From Verrucomicrobiota bacterium (GTDB lineage Bacteria; Verrucomicrobiota; Kiritimatiellia; B70-G9), in contig QNAJ01000123.1 in the NCBI GenBank assembly GCA_003641465.1, positions 1 through 5,188 on the forward strand: 5,188 nucleotides of DNA, read 5' to 3'. The first letter of the stretch is position 1; each line of letters starts with the position of its first letter. Below are positions 1 to 5,188 of the stretch, one piece after another. Under the pieces are notes generated by a model, which searched no databases, was not told where the DNA came from, and saw only the letters and a list, made by a program, of their open reading frames with translations. Made by a program: the position numbers and the translations under genes.

Positions 1-308
1 TAAATGGCGTAGCATTCACTGCGTGGGTGAGGGAGGGACAAGGATATATCTCGCTGATAACCGAGGACAATCAGCATGCCCGCGCCGTTCTGGAAAAGGC
101 CGGTTTTGCCGTGAAAGAAAAGCCAGCGGTTGTGGTGATAGTTGCGAATCGTATCGGCAGCGCCGCCGAGATAAGCCGGCGTATCACTGCTGCCGGTATC
201 AATCTCACTGAAGCCTACGCCACGGCCACGGGCGACAAGTACATGACGATCCTCCGTTCAGAAGATATTGAGGAGCTTTATCGGGCTCTGTCTTCACCTC
301 CGGAATAG
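1..308 (+). CDS. Tandem ACT-domain amino-acid-binding protein, 3' part (5' end outside window)
   Basis: This is the C-terminal 101 residues of a small two-ACT-domain protein. The frame is open from the window edge (first full codon at position 3) to the TAG at 306-308, so the gene is cut by the window. A GTG at 27 lies in the same frame but falls inside the first ACT domain and is not a credible start. Visible residues 1-35 look like the end of ACT domain 1 (YISLITEDNQHARAVLEKAGF, typical of its last strand and helix). Residues 42-96 form a complete second ACT domain (VVVIVANRIGSAAEISRRI, then AAGINLTEAYA, then a strand YMTIL and a final helix). ACT domains bind amino acids as regulatory ligands. 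Free-standing tandem ACT proteins of about 130-145 residues are common in bacteria, and their role is usually unknown. No enzyme domain is visible. It could instead be the C-terminal regulatory part of a longer protein. The downstream genes are 874 bp away and look unrelated. Confidence 0.85.
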   Translation, partial: NGVAFTAWVREGQGYISLITEDNQHARAVLEKAGFAVKEKPAVVVIVANRIGSAAEISRRITAAGINLTEAYATATGDKYMTILRSEDIEELYRALSSPPE

Positions 309-355
309 CTTCGCAGGGCCCGGAGGACCTAGTAATCTGCGCATTTGCATGCACC

Positions 356-395
356 GGTCTACCGGAAGCCAGCCGGACCCAGTCGCCGGTAGATC
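356..395. repeat. Inverted repeat / potential hairpin downstream of the ACT gene
   Basis: TCTACCGG at 358-365 is the exact reverse complement of CCGGTAGA at 386-393, giving an 8-bp stem with a 20-base loop. The stem extends outward by one G-T wobble (357/394) and one G-C pair (356/395). It begins about 50 bases after the ACT gene stop. That position would suit a transcription end structure, but no T-run follows, so it is not a classical intrinsic terminator. It may have no function. Confidence 0.35.
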
Positions 396-499
396 AGGCG
401 GCGATCGCTTCGATCCGACGACGGGAGACGGAACGGACTGCGTCCCGCTGAGCCCTAGCAATCCGCCGCCCAGCCTCGATGATGCATCCGTATCCCGGG

Positions 500-670
500 T
501 TTTGAACCTTACTAAGTTTGAAATGAAAGCTCCAAACCTTGGAAGTTCTATGACAAAAAAGTTCCAACCCTTGAACATTTTTTGAGAAAAATACCCCAAT
601 CCCTGGAAATATATCAACAAAAAGTTCCGAACTTTGGATGTTTTTGTATAACAACTTCCAATCCTTGGAA
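500..670. repeat. Array of 15-bp palindromes (TTCCAANNNTTGGAA) with 30-32 bp period
   Basis: Five clear copies lie at 530-544 (core TCCAAACCTTGGA), 562-576 (TTCCAACCCTTGAAC), 594-608 (CCCCAATCCCTGGAA), 625-639 (TTCCGAACTTTGGAT) and 656-670 (TTCCAATCCTTGGAA, a perfect palindrome around TCC). A sixth, degenerate copy (TTTTGAACCTTACTA, 500-514) starts the series. The copy centres are 507, 537, 569, 601, 632 and 663, giving steps of 30, 32, 32, 31 and 31. The 15-18 bp spacers are A/T-rich and often carry A-runs, such as AAAAAGTTCC at 556-565 and again at 619-628. By my count positions 511-670 are about one third G+C, far below the flanks. The regular phasing near three helical turns suggests a multi-site protein-binding element, or a dispersed repeat family made of such units. 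No function is established. Confidence 0.75.
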
Positions 671-727
671 GCCATCCTCATGGACGGGTTATGATATGCT
701 GCGCCGCCGGCAGCGCTGTCCCTCGGC

Positions 728-762
728 CTCTGATCTTTGACCTCCGACCTCCGGTCTCTGTT
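728..762. repeat. Heptanucleotide tandem repeat, consensus CTCYGAC
   Basis: Five consecutive 7-mers fit CTCYGAC with few mismatches: CTCTGAT (728), CTTTGAC (735), CTCCGAC (742), CTCCGGT (749) and CTCTGTT (756). On the other strand the unit reads GTCRGAG. The units are degenerate, so the array is probably old or under weak constraint. It lies about 60 bases right of the palindrome array and directly left of a nonad repeat. I see no coding meaning in it. Confidence 0.55.
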
Positions 763-769
763 CTTCTCA

Positions 770-796
770 CCTTTTGCACCCTTTGCGGTCTTGGCG
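770..796. repeat. Nonanucleotide tandem repeat, consensus NYCTTTGCG
   Basis: Three adjacent 9-mers, CCTTTTGCA (770-778), CCCTTTGCG (779-787) and GTCTTGGCG (788-796), share a YCTTTGCG-like core. A further isolated match, CCTTTTGCG, occurs at 925-933. On the minus strand the core reads CGCAAAG. Degenerate CGCAAAG-type repeats are something I recall from intergenic DNA of several bacterial phyla, but I could not check that here. Confidence 0.4.
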
Positions 797-805
797 ACAG
801 ACTCT

Positions 806-825
806 CTTGCTTCTCGCGAAGCAGG
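806..825. repeat. Short hairpin with a four-base loop
   Basis: CTTGCTTC (806-813) pairs with GAAGCAGG (818-825) across the loop TCGC. This gives seven Watson-Crick pairs and one G-T wobble. No T-run follows on either strand, so an intrinsic terminator is unlikely. It directly follows the nonad repeat and may be part of the same repeat element. Confidence 0.35.
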
Positions 826-963
826 CCGAGATCGCCAACGGACAGACACTGGTTGCTGGTTGACGTTGGTGGTGGTTGGGAGGCAAGAATCCGCTTTTTC
901 TATTCTTCCTTCGCCTGCTTTATGCCTTTTGCGAGCGACTTTTCTTCAGCTCACCCGGAGCGC

Positions 964-976
964 TGACCCAGGGTCA
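964..976. repeat. 13-bp perfect palindrome TGACCC-A-GGGTCA
   Basis: Six-base arms flank a single central A, giving perfect dyad symmetry suited to a dimeric regulator site. It lies about 220 bases before the preferred start of the transglutaminase-like gene, so it could sit in that operon's promoter region. There is only one copy, and the window offers no promoter elements to place it against. Chance occurrence is possible. Confidence 0.25.
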
Positions 977-1182
977 CCAAGCGTAGGCGGTCCCGCCGAA
1001 AACAGGGTGGCTACTGCGCGGTCGGGACTCGCCCATCATCGCCGGGCATGCCGTCGTCGGGGGAACGGTGGACCCGGCCTCAGGTCCGGTACGCGGTATG
1101 AATCCGTATCCGCGCTGGACAAACGCAGGTACCGGTGAAAGATTGCGGATGTGGAATGCCAGTTGCTCCTCATTGCAAGGCG

Positions 1183-2721
1183 ATGAGCCCAGGAAGAATC
1201 AGCAGAGTGGTTGTCCCGGCGGGCATCGGTGCGATCTGGCTCTTGTCCATGGGCTGGCTGGTGCGGTATGAGGCCTTTCCCCATCTTTTTACCCACATGC
1301 TCCCCGGCTACCGTCTGCTGGAACGCCGTAATCCGATAGTAGGGGACTGGTGGATGAAGATACTGCTGGACTCCGAGCAGGTCGGCTATTCACACACCAC
1401 TCTGGACTTCGACGAAACCGACCCGGTCCGCCACTATCGCATACAGAACGAGACGGTCCTCGCGCTTAACGTCATGGGTGAGCAGCAGCACATCCGCAGC
1501 AGCGCACGCGTGGCGCTGGATATGCTCTATCAGGTGCAGCAGTTCATCTTCGCGTATGCATCGGGCCCGTATTCGGTCCGCATACTGGGTCAACGCGTTG
1601 CACCACAACGGTTCCAGGTTGGTATCTATTCGCCGGCTGGCAGGTACCAGACGGAAGTCGAGCTTCCGGAAGGTACCGTGATCGCCGACCTGATGCCGGA
1701 ATCCGGGATGCTGGATCTGCGTCCCGGGCAGCAGATCGCGTTACGGACATTCAACCCGGCCACGCTGTCCTCGAGCATTGTCCGGATACGTGCATTGAGA
1801 TACGAAGACGTAGAAATGGATAGTGAAGAAGTAGTAAGGGCGCTGGTTATCAGCATAGACTATGAGGGCATGCAGACGATAAGCTGGCTTTGTCCGGACG
1901 GCAGGGTGCTCCGCCAGGAGACCCCTTTCGGCCTGACCCTGGTCGCCTGCTCCGCGGAGGAGGCAGCCGCTTATGCCCGGAAGCCGGCCACCGACGTGCT
2001 CGGCAAGACTGCGATTCCCACGGAGGGCCGGGTGAAGTGTCCGCGGACCTGCCAGTCGCTGTTGATCAGGATCAGCGGAAGCAGCCTGCAGCCGGAAGAC
2101 CTGACCACGCCGCGGCAGCAGGTGTTGAAAGCGATAGACCCGAATACCGTCCTGCTCCACGTCGATGCTGAAGGGGAGCTTTCCGGGCGCCGGAGCACCG
2201 GGACATTACCCGGAACAATACGGAAGTATCTGCGGGCCGGTCCCTTCATTCAGTCGGACGATCCCCAGATAAGGGAAGTAGCCCGGCGTATCACGGGGGA
2301 ATTGTCGTCCCCGGCGGAGCGGGCCGCGGCCATCTGCGATTGGGTCTATACCCATATTGAGAAAACCGCCGCCAGCGGTATTCCCTCCGCCGTGGATGTT
2401 CTCCACAACCTGAAGGGGGATTGCAACGAGCACGCTGTCCTTTTCACCGCCTTGGCGCGCGCCGCCGGGTTGCCGGCGCGGGTGCTTCTTGGACTGGTCT
2501 ATTCCAGCGATGGATTCTACTATCACGCCTGGCCGGCAGTGTATCTGGATGGCTGGCATGAGCTGGACCCCACATTCGGCCAACAGTCGGTGGACGCCAC
2601 GCATATTGCACTGACGGAAGGCGAAGGGGCGGCGCAGCTCAGGCTTCTGGGAATCATCGGACGTATCCGCGTCAGGGTGGAGGAGGCTCTCTGTCGCGGG
2701 GAGGTGGCTGGCGGTGATTGA
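1183..2721 (+). CDS. Membrane-anchored transglutaminase-like (papain-fold) domain protein
   Basis: This encodes a protein of about 512 residues with an N-terminal membrane anchor and a C-terminal transglutaminase-like domain. With the ATG at 1183 as residue 1, the start MSPGRISR is positively charged and precedes a hydrophobic segment (9-27), which predicts an extracytoplasmic body. Residues 52-250 look beta-rich and include WMKILLDSEQVGYSH (57-71), a motif style seen at the front of exported transglutaminase-family proteins. The core domain, about 370-485, has a complete triad: Cys414 in GDCNEHA, His448 in YYHAWP and Asp462 in HELDPTFGQ. The family includes proteases, amidases and cross-linking enzymes, so the reaction is not determined. 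The start is uncertain. A GTG at 1135 would add 16 residues (MKDCGCG...), and a GTG at 1207 has the best Shine-Dalgarno (AGGAAGA, 1191-1197, spacing 9) but loses the positive charges. The stop overlaps the next gene by 8 bases. Confidence 0.85.
   Translation: MSPGRISRVVVPAGIGAIWLLSMGWLVRYEAFPHLFTHMLPGYRLLERRNPIVGDWWMKILLDSEQVGYSHTTLDFDETDPVRHYRIQNETVLALNVMGEQQHIRSSARVALDMLYQVQQFIFAYASGPYSVRILGQRVAPQRFQVGIYSPAGRYQTEVELPEGTVIADLMPESGMLDLRPGQQIALRTFNPATLSSSIVRIRALRYEDVEMDSEEVVRALVISIDYEGMQTISWLCPDGRVLRQETPFGLTLVACSAEEAAAYARKPATDVLGKTAIPTEGRVKCPRTCQSLLIRISGSSLQPEDLTTPRQQVLKAIDPNTVLLHVDAEGELSGRRSTGTLPGTIRKYLRAGPFIQSDDPQIREVARRITGELSSPAERAAAICDWVYTHIEKTAASGIPSAVDVLHNLKGDCNEHAVLFTALARAAGLPARVLLGLVYSSDGFYYHAWPAVYLDGWHELDPTFGQQSVDATHIALTEGEGAAQLRLLGIIGRIRVRVEEALCRGEVAGGD
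1191..1197 (+). promoter_or_regulatory. Candidate ribosome binding site AGGAAGA for an alternative GTG start at 1207
   Basis: AGGAAGA lies nine bases before the in-frame GTG at 1207. The ATG at 1183 has only AAGG (1177-1180) two bases upstream, which is too close. The GTG at 1135 has AGG (1127-1129) five bases upstream. By ribosome binding site alone 1207 wins; by membrane topology (positive residues before the hydrophobic segment) 1183 wins. Confidence 0.4.
2698..2704 (+). promoter_or_regulatory. Ribosome binding site GGGGAGG for the ABC ATPase gene
   Basis: GGGGAGG sits nine bases before the GTG at 2714, inside the 3' end of the transglutaminase-like gene. It supports the GTG start and the 8-base overlap between the two genes. 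Confidence 0.6.
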
Positions 2722-3472
2722 GATTGAGGGATTGAGCAAGGCCTTCGGTCCGGTAAAGGCTGTGCAGGAGTTGCACCTGACGGTCAGCCCAGGGGAAATA
2801 TTCTGCCTGGTGGGTCCTAACGGCGCGGGTAAGACCACCACCGTCAAGCTGCTGTGCGGGCTTCTCAAGCCGGATGAGGGCCGTATACGGATCTGCGGCT
2901 ACGACATACAGAAGGAGCCGGTGGCCGCACGCCGCTGCATGGGGTACATACCCGACCAACCTTTTGTGTATGAGCGCCTCACCGCCACCGAATTCCTACA
3001 CTTTGTGGGAGCGCTGTACAGGATGGAGCGCAGGGAGGTGGAGAAGCGCCGCAGGCACCTGTTCCGACTGCTGGGGTTGGAGGAATACGCCTCCCATCTG
3101 GTGGCCGACCTTTCGCACGGCTTCCGGCAGAGACTTCTCTATGCAACCATCCTGATGCACGACCCACAGGTAATGGTGGTGGATGAACCGCTGGTTGGAC
3201 TGGACCCCTATTCAATCCGTCTGATCAAGGACCTGCTCCGCCGCAAGGCGTCCGAGGGAACTACGGTTTTCCTGACGACCCATATCCTGCCGGTGGCGGA
3301 GGAGATTGCTCACCGTATAGGTGTCCTGCACGAAGGCCGGCTGCATGCGGTGGGCCCCCTGGAAGAACTGCGGCGGCGGGCAGGCATGCCTGCGGGTTCA
3401 CTGGAAGACGTATTCCTGAAGTTGACCGGCGGCCGGCGCGATCTGGAGGGCCGGCTGGGGGAAGAGTTGTGA
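2714..3472 (+). CDS. ABC-2 type transporter ATP-binding protein
   Basis: This encodes a 252-residue single-domain ABC ATPase that would power the permease encoded just downstream, on the cytoplasmic face of the inner membrane. The motifs are complete. Walker A is GPNGAGKTT (34-42, Lys40). The Q-loop region is GYIPDQPFVYERLT (77-90). The signature is LSHGFRQRL (133-141). Walker B is VMVVDEP (153-159, Glu158), followed by the D-loop GLDP, and the H-loop is TTHIL (188-192). The signature has SHGF where LSGGQ is canonical. SHGM/SHGF variants are usual in ABC-2 export ATPases of the CcmA/DrrA type (COG1131), so this is not a defect. The C-terminal segment SLEDVFLKLTGG (229-240) is also typical of that group. 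The length is normal for a nucleotide-binding subunit without a regulatory extension. Translation starts at GTG 2714, overlapping the previous gene by 8 bases, which implies coupled expression. The substrate is not evident. Confidence 0.93.
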   Translation: MIEIEGLSKAFGPVKAVQELHLTVSPGEIFCLVGPNGAGKTTTVKLLCGLLKPDEGRIRICGYDIQKEPVAARRCMGYIPDQPFVYERLTATEFLHFVGALYRMERREVEKRRRHLFRLLGLEEYASHLVADLSHGFRQRLLYATILMHDPQVMVVDEPLVGLDPYSIRLIKDLLRRKASEGTTVFLTTHILPVAEEIAHRIGVLHEGRLHAVGPLEELRRRAGMPAGSLEDVFLKLTGGRRDLEGRLGEEL

Positions 3473-3491
3473 CCGGCAGCGACCCATAGAA

Positions 3492-5156
3492 ATGAACGGC
3501 CTGGTTACTCTTCTGCTGAAAGACGTGCGCGAGCTTCTGAATGCCTGTCGGGGTGTACGCCGCCACTCAGTCCTCAAGCTGGGATTCATCGTCGCCTTTA
3601 TGCTGGCGTTCACCATCGGACTGGCGGCCCTCTTCCTGGATGGATTCCATTTCCTTGACACTTTGGGAGGTATCGGACTGCTGGTGGTTAACCGGCTTTT
3701 TGCTCTCTTCTTCTTCGGTCTGTCCTGTATGCTGGTGCTGTCCGCTTTACTGGCTTCGCACACCGCGTTTTTCCGATCTCCGGAAACTGATCTGCTTCTC
3801 ACCTTGCCGGTGCCGCGCCAGACCGTGTATCTCCACCGTTTTTTTCACGCCGCGGCGCTCAGTTCCTGGGCTTTCTTCTTCATAATACTTCCGTTCGTAG
3901 GGGCATACGCATGGCATGAGAATCTTTCGTGGATGTTTTCGTTTTGGACGCTGTTGTTCGCGGTGCCGCTGGTGATATTTTGCGCGGCGCTCGGTGCGTT
4001 GCTTGCGTTGATCGGAGCGGTGATTTTTCCCGGGCGGCGTCTCCGCGCACTGCTCTTGACGGGAGGCCTGCTGGCCGGAGCGGTGTGGTTGTGGAATTAT
4101 TTCCGCCCCGCGCTGCAGGTGGACAGTGAGGCAACCGTATTCCTTTCACGGCTGATACCGGGCCTGCGTCTGGCTTCCTATCCGCTTCTGCCGAGCTGGT
4201 GGATATCGGAGGGAATCATGTCGCTCACCCGCGGCGTTTTTCGCCGGGGAATGCTTTTCTGGCTGGTATTGTTTTCCAATGCGCTGATGGCGGTTCAGGT
4301 CTATCTTTGGGTGGCCGGCCGTCTTTTCGTTGCCGGTTATTACCGCGTGCGTGGAAGCCCGGGGGTACAGCGCCGCCGCGCCTTGCTGCTATCCTCAGCC
4401 GAGCGCATCCTGGCGGTGGTGCTTCCCCGGGATATCGCCTCCCTCATGGTCAAGGATATCCGCATTTTTCTTCGCGACCCTGCCCAGTGGGGACAGTCGG
4501 TCTTCTTTTTCGGGTTGCTGGCCCTTTACTTCCTGAATCTGCGCAACCTGCACTACCACACGCTGCCGATCCGTTTCCGTAACCTTATCGTCTTCCTCAA
4601 TGTTTTCAGTATCGCCACGGTGATGGCCTCATTCGCCTCCCGCTTCATCTTCCCCCAGCTCAGCCTTGAAGGACAGAGTTTCTGGGTGATCGGAATGGCG
4701 CCCACAACGTTCGGTCGGGTACTCATTGCCAAGTTCACTCTTGCGGCTGGCGCAGCCGTGACTTTGGCGGTTCTGCTGATGGCGGTCTGCGTGCGGATGC
4801 TGGGTGTCGAGCCACTCGCGGCGCGGGCGAGTATGGCGGCTGCGGCGTCGTCCGGGTTAGCGCTGGCGGCGCTGGCGACGGGTCTGGGGGCGGTATTCAT
4901 GGACCTGCGCCGCAGCGATCCAACCGCTATTGTATCCGGATTCGGCGGTACGGTGACCTTGCTGGTCTGTCTGGGCTATATTGCGCTGGCTCTGCTGCCC
5001 TTGGGGCTGGTGTTTCATATATATGGTGCGCGCGGCACTGTGCTGCTGGAGGCGGCGTTACGCCGCGCGCTGGCGTGGCTGGTACTGCTGACGGCGGTGG
5101 CGACAGCCGTGCCGCTCAACCTCGGCTGGCGCGCCCTGAAGCGCCGCGAATACTGA
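3492..5156 (+). CDS. Large ABC-2 type permease (putative ABC_tran_2 family)
   Basis: This encodes a 554-residue polytopic inner-membrane protein, the likely partner of the ATPase just upstream. I count about eleven to twelve hydrophobic segments, near residues 31-50, 62-88, 120-140, 147-178, 185-201, 254-275, 336-350, 365-382, 415-433, 447-469, 479-508 and 527-546. Family-like landmarks are SPETDLLLTLPVPR (96-109), the cytoplasmic segment KDIRIFLRDPAQW (321-333), SRFIFPQLSLEGQSFW (383-398) and SDPTAIVSGFGGT (475-487). The last two match my memory of the Pfam family of long ABC-2 permeases named ABC_tran_2 (PF16949), though I could not search it. The protein is about twice the length of an ordinary six-helix ABC-2 permease and may hold two such units. 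It starts 19 bases after the ATPase stop. No good Shine-Dalgarno precedes the ATG, so expression may depend on the upstream gene. The C-terminus is basic (WRALKRREY), which suggests a cytoplasmic end. The substrate is unknown. Confidence 0.88.
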   Translation: MNGLVTLLLKDVRELLNACRGVRRHSVLKLGFIVAFMLAFTIGLAALFLDGFHFLDTLGGIGLLVVNRLFALFFFGLSCMLVLSALLASHTAFFRSPETDLLLTLPVPRQTVYLHRFFHAAALSSWAFFFIILPFVGAYAWHENLSWMFSFWTLLFAVPLVIFCAALGALLALIGAVIFPGRRLRALLLTGGLLAGAVWLWNYFRPALQVDSEATVFLSRLIPGLRLASYPLLPSWWISEGIMSLTRGVFRRGMLFWLVLFSNALMAVQVYLWVAGRLFVAGYYRVRGSPGVQRRRALLLSSAERILAVVLPRDIASLMVKDIRIFLRDPAQWGQSVFFFGLLALYFLNLRNLHYHTLPIRFRNLIVFLNVFSIATVMASFASRFIFPQLSLEGQSFWVIGMAPTTFGRVLIAKFTLAAGAAVTLAVLLMAVCVRMLGVEPLAARASMAAAASSGLALAALATGLGAVFMDLRRSDPTAIVSGFGGTVTLLVCLGYIALALLPLGLVFHIYGARGTVLLEAALRRALAWLVLLTAVATAVPLNLGWRALKRREY

Positions 5157-5188
5157 TCCACATCTGAGTCGGATCGGGGCGGGCCGGA

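Larger units (their letters stand above)
309..1182. other. Long intergenic region with no credible gene, a mosaic of repeats
   Basis: About 870 bases separate the ACT gene from the transglutaminase operon. Short open frames exist on both strands, but none shows a recognisable domain or a convincing ribosome binding site, and several merely translate repeat sequence. From left to right it holds an inverted repeat (356-395), an A/T-rich palindrome array (500-670), heptad repeats (728-762), nonad repeats (770-796), a hairpin (806-825) and a 13-bp palindrome (964-976). Between 977 and 1182 I see only GC-rich sequence with small imperfect inverted repeats, plus the uncertain 5' end of the next gene. 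The promoter of the downstream operon presumably lies here, but I could not identify it. Confidence 0.7.

Noticed and set aside
268..620. Overlapping open frames of about 105 codons on both strands after the ACT gene
   Set aside because: Composition is arginine/proline/serine-rich as in random GC-rich frames, no family resemblance is visible, and the frames run into the palindrome array.
500..670. CRISPR array, considered because of the regular 31-bp period
   Set aside because: The repeated unit is only 15 bp and diverges between copies, while the spacers are short, A/T-rich and similar to each other. No cas gene is present.
394..849. 151-codon open frame on the minus strand spanning the palindrome array
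   Set aside because: It translates the repeats themselves (repeated KVW/GLELF-like residues from TTGGAA units), has no recognisable domain, and crosses three different repeat types. It is likely a spurious frame.
861..906. Possible sigma-70 promoter using TTGACG (861) and TATTCT (901)
   Set aside because: The gap between the hexamers is 34 bases, twice the usual 17, and no -10-like hexamer occurs at the right distance.
691..1138. Two overlapping + strand open frames of 91 and 133 codons
   Set aside because: They read through the heptad and nonad repeats in different frames, and neither has a domain or a good ribosome binding site.
2206..2868. 220-codon antisense open frame covering the end of the transglutaminase-like gene and the start of the ATPase
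   Set aside because: It lies opposite two well-supported genes and crosses their junction, so it is a shadow of GC-rich codon use.
2846..3140. ATPase signature LSHGF instead of LSGGQ as a sign of a dead or novel ATPase
   Set aside because: Walker A, Walker B Glu158 and the H-loop are intact, and SHG-type signatures are ordinary in ABC-2 export ATPases.
5155..5175. Possible terminator after the permease (GATCC / GGATC)
   Set aside because: The stem is only five pairs with an 11-base loop, overlaps the stop codon and is followed by GC-rich sequence without a T-run before the window ends.

Overview
The window is GC-rich bacterial chromosomal DNA, except for one A/T-rich intergenic island. The protein families and the repeat-laden intergenic gap are most like the Planctomycetes-Verrucomicrobia-Chlamydiae group (Verrucomicrobiota, Kiritimatiellota or Lentisphaerota relatives). 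That placement rests on style and memory and could not be tested here. All four recognisable genes lie on the + strand.

Layout. Positions 1-308 hold the 3' end of a gene for a small tandem ACT-domain amino-acid-binding protein; its start lies outside the window. Positions 309-1182 are a long stretch with no believable gene. It is a mosaic of repeats: an inverted repeat (356-395), an A/T-rich array of 15-bp palindromes of the form TTCCAA-NNN-TTGGAA repeating every 30-32 bp (500-670), a heptanucleotide tandem repeat (728-762), a nonanucleotide tandem repeat (770-796), a short hairpin (806-825) and a 13-bp palindrome (964-976). Positions 1183-5156 hold three tightly packed genes: a membrane-anchored transglutaminase-like (papain-fold) protein, an ABC-2 type ATPase, and a large polytopic ABC-2 type permease.

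How the genes work together. The transglutaminase-like gene overlaps the ATPase gene by 8 bases, and the permease begins 19 bases after the ATPase stop, so the three probably form one transcription unit. The ATPase and permease should form an ABC-2 exporter in the inner membrane. The transglutaminase-like protein has one N-terminal membrane anchor, a beta-rich extracytoplasmic region and a complete Cys-His-Asp triad, so it probably acts outside the cytoplasmic membrane next to that exporter. The substrate cannot be read from the sequence. No convincing intrinsic terminator or sigma-70 promoter was found for this unit.

The most interesting non-coding signal is the palindrome array: five clear copies plus one degenerate copy. 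Their centres are spaced close to three helical turns apart, so all copies would face the same side of the DNA.
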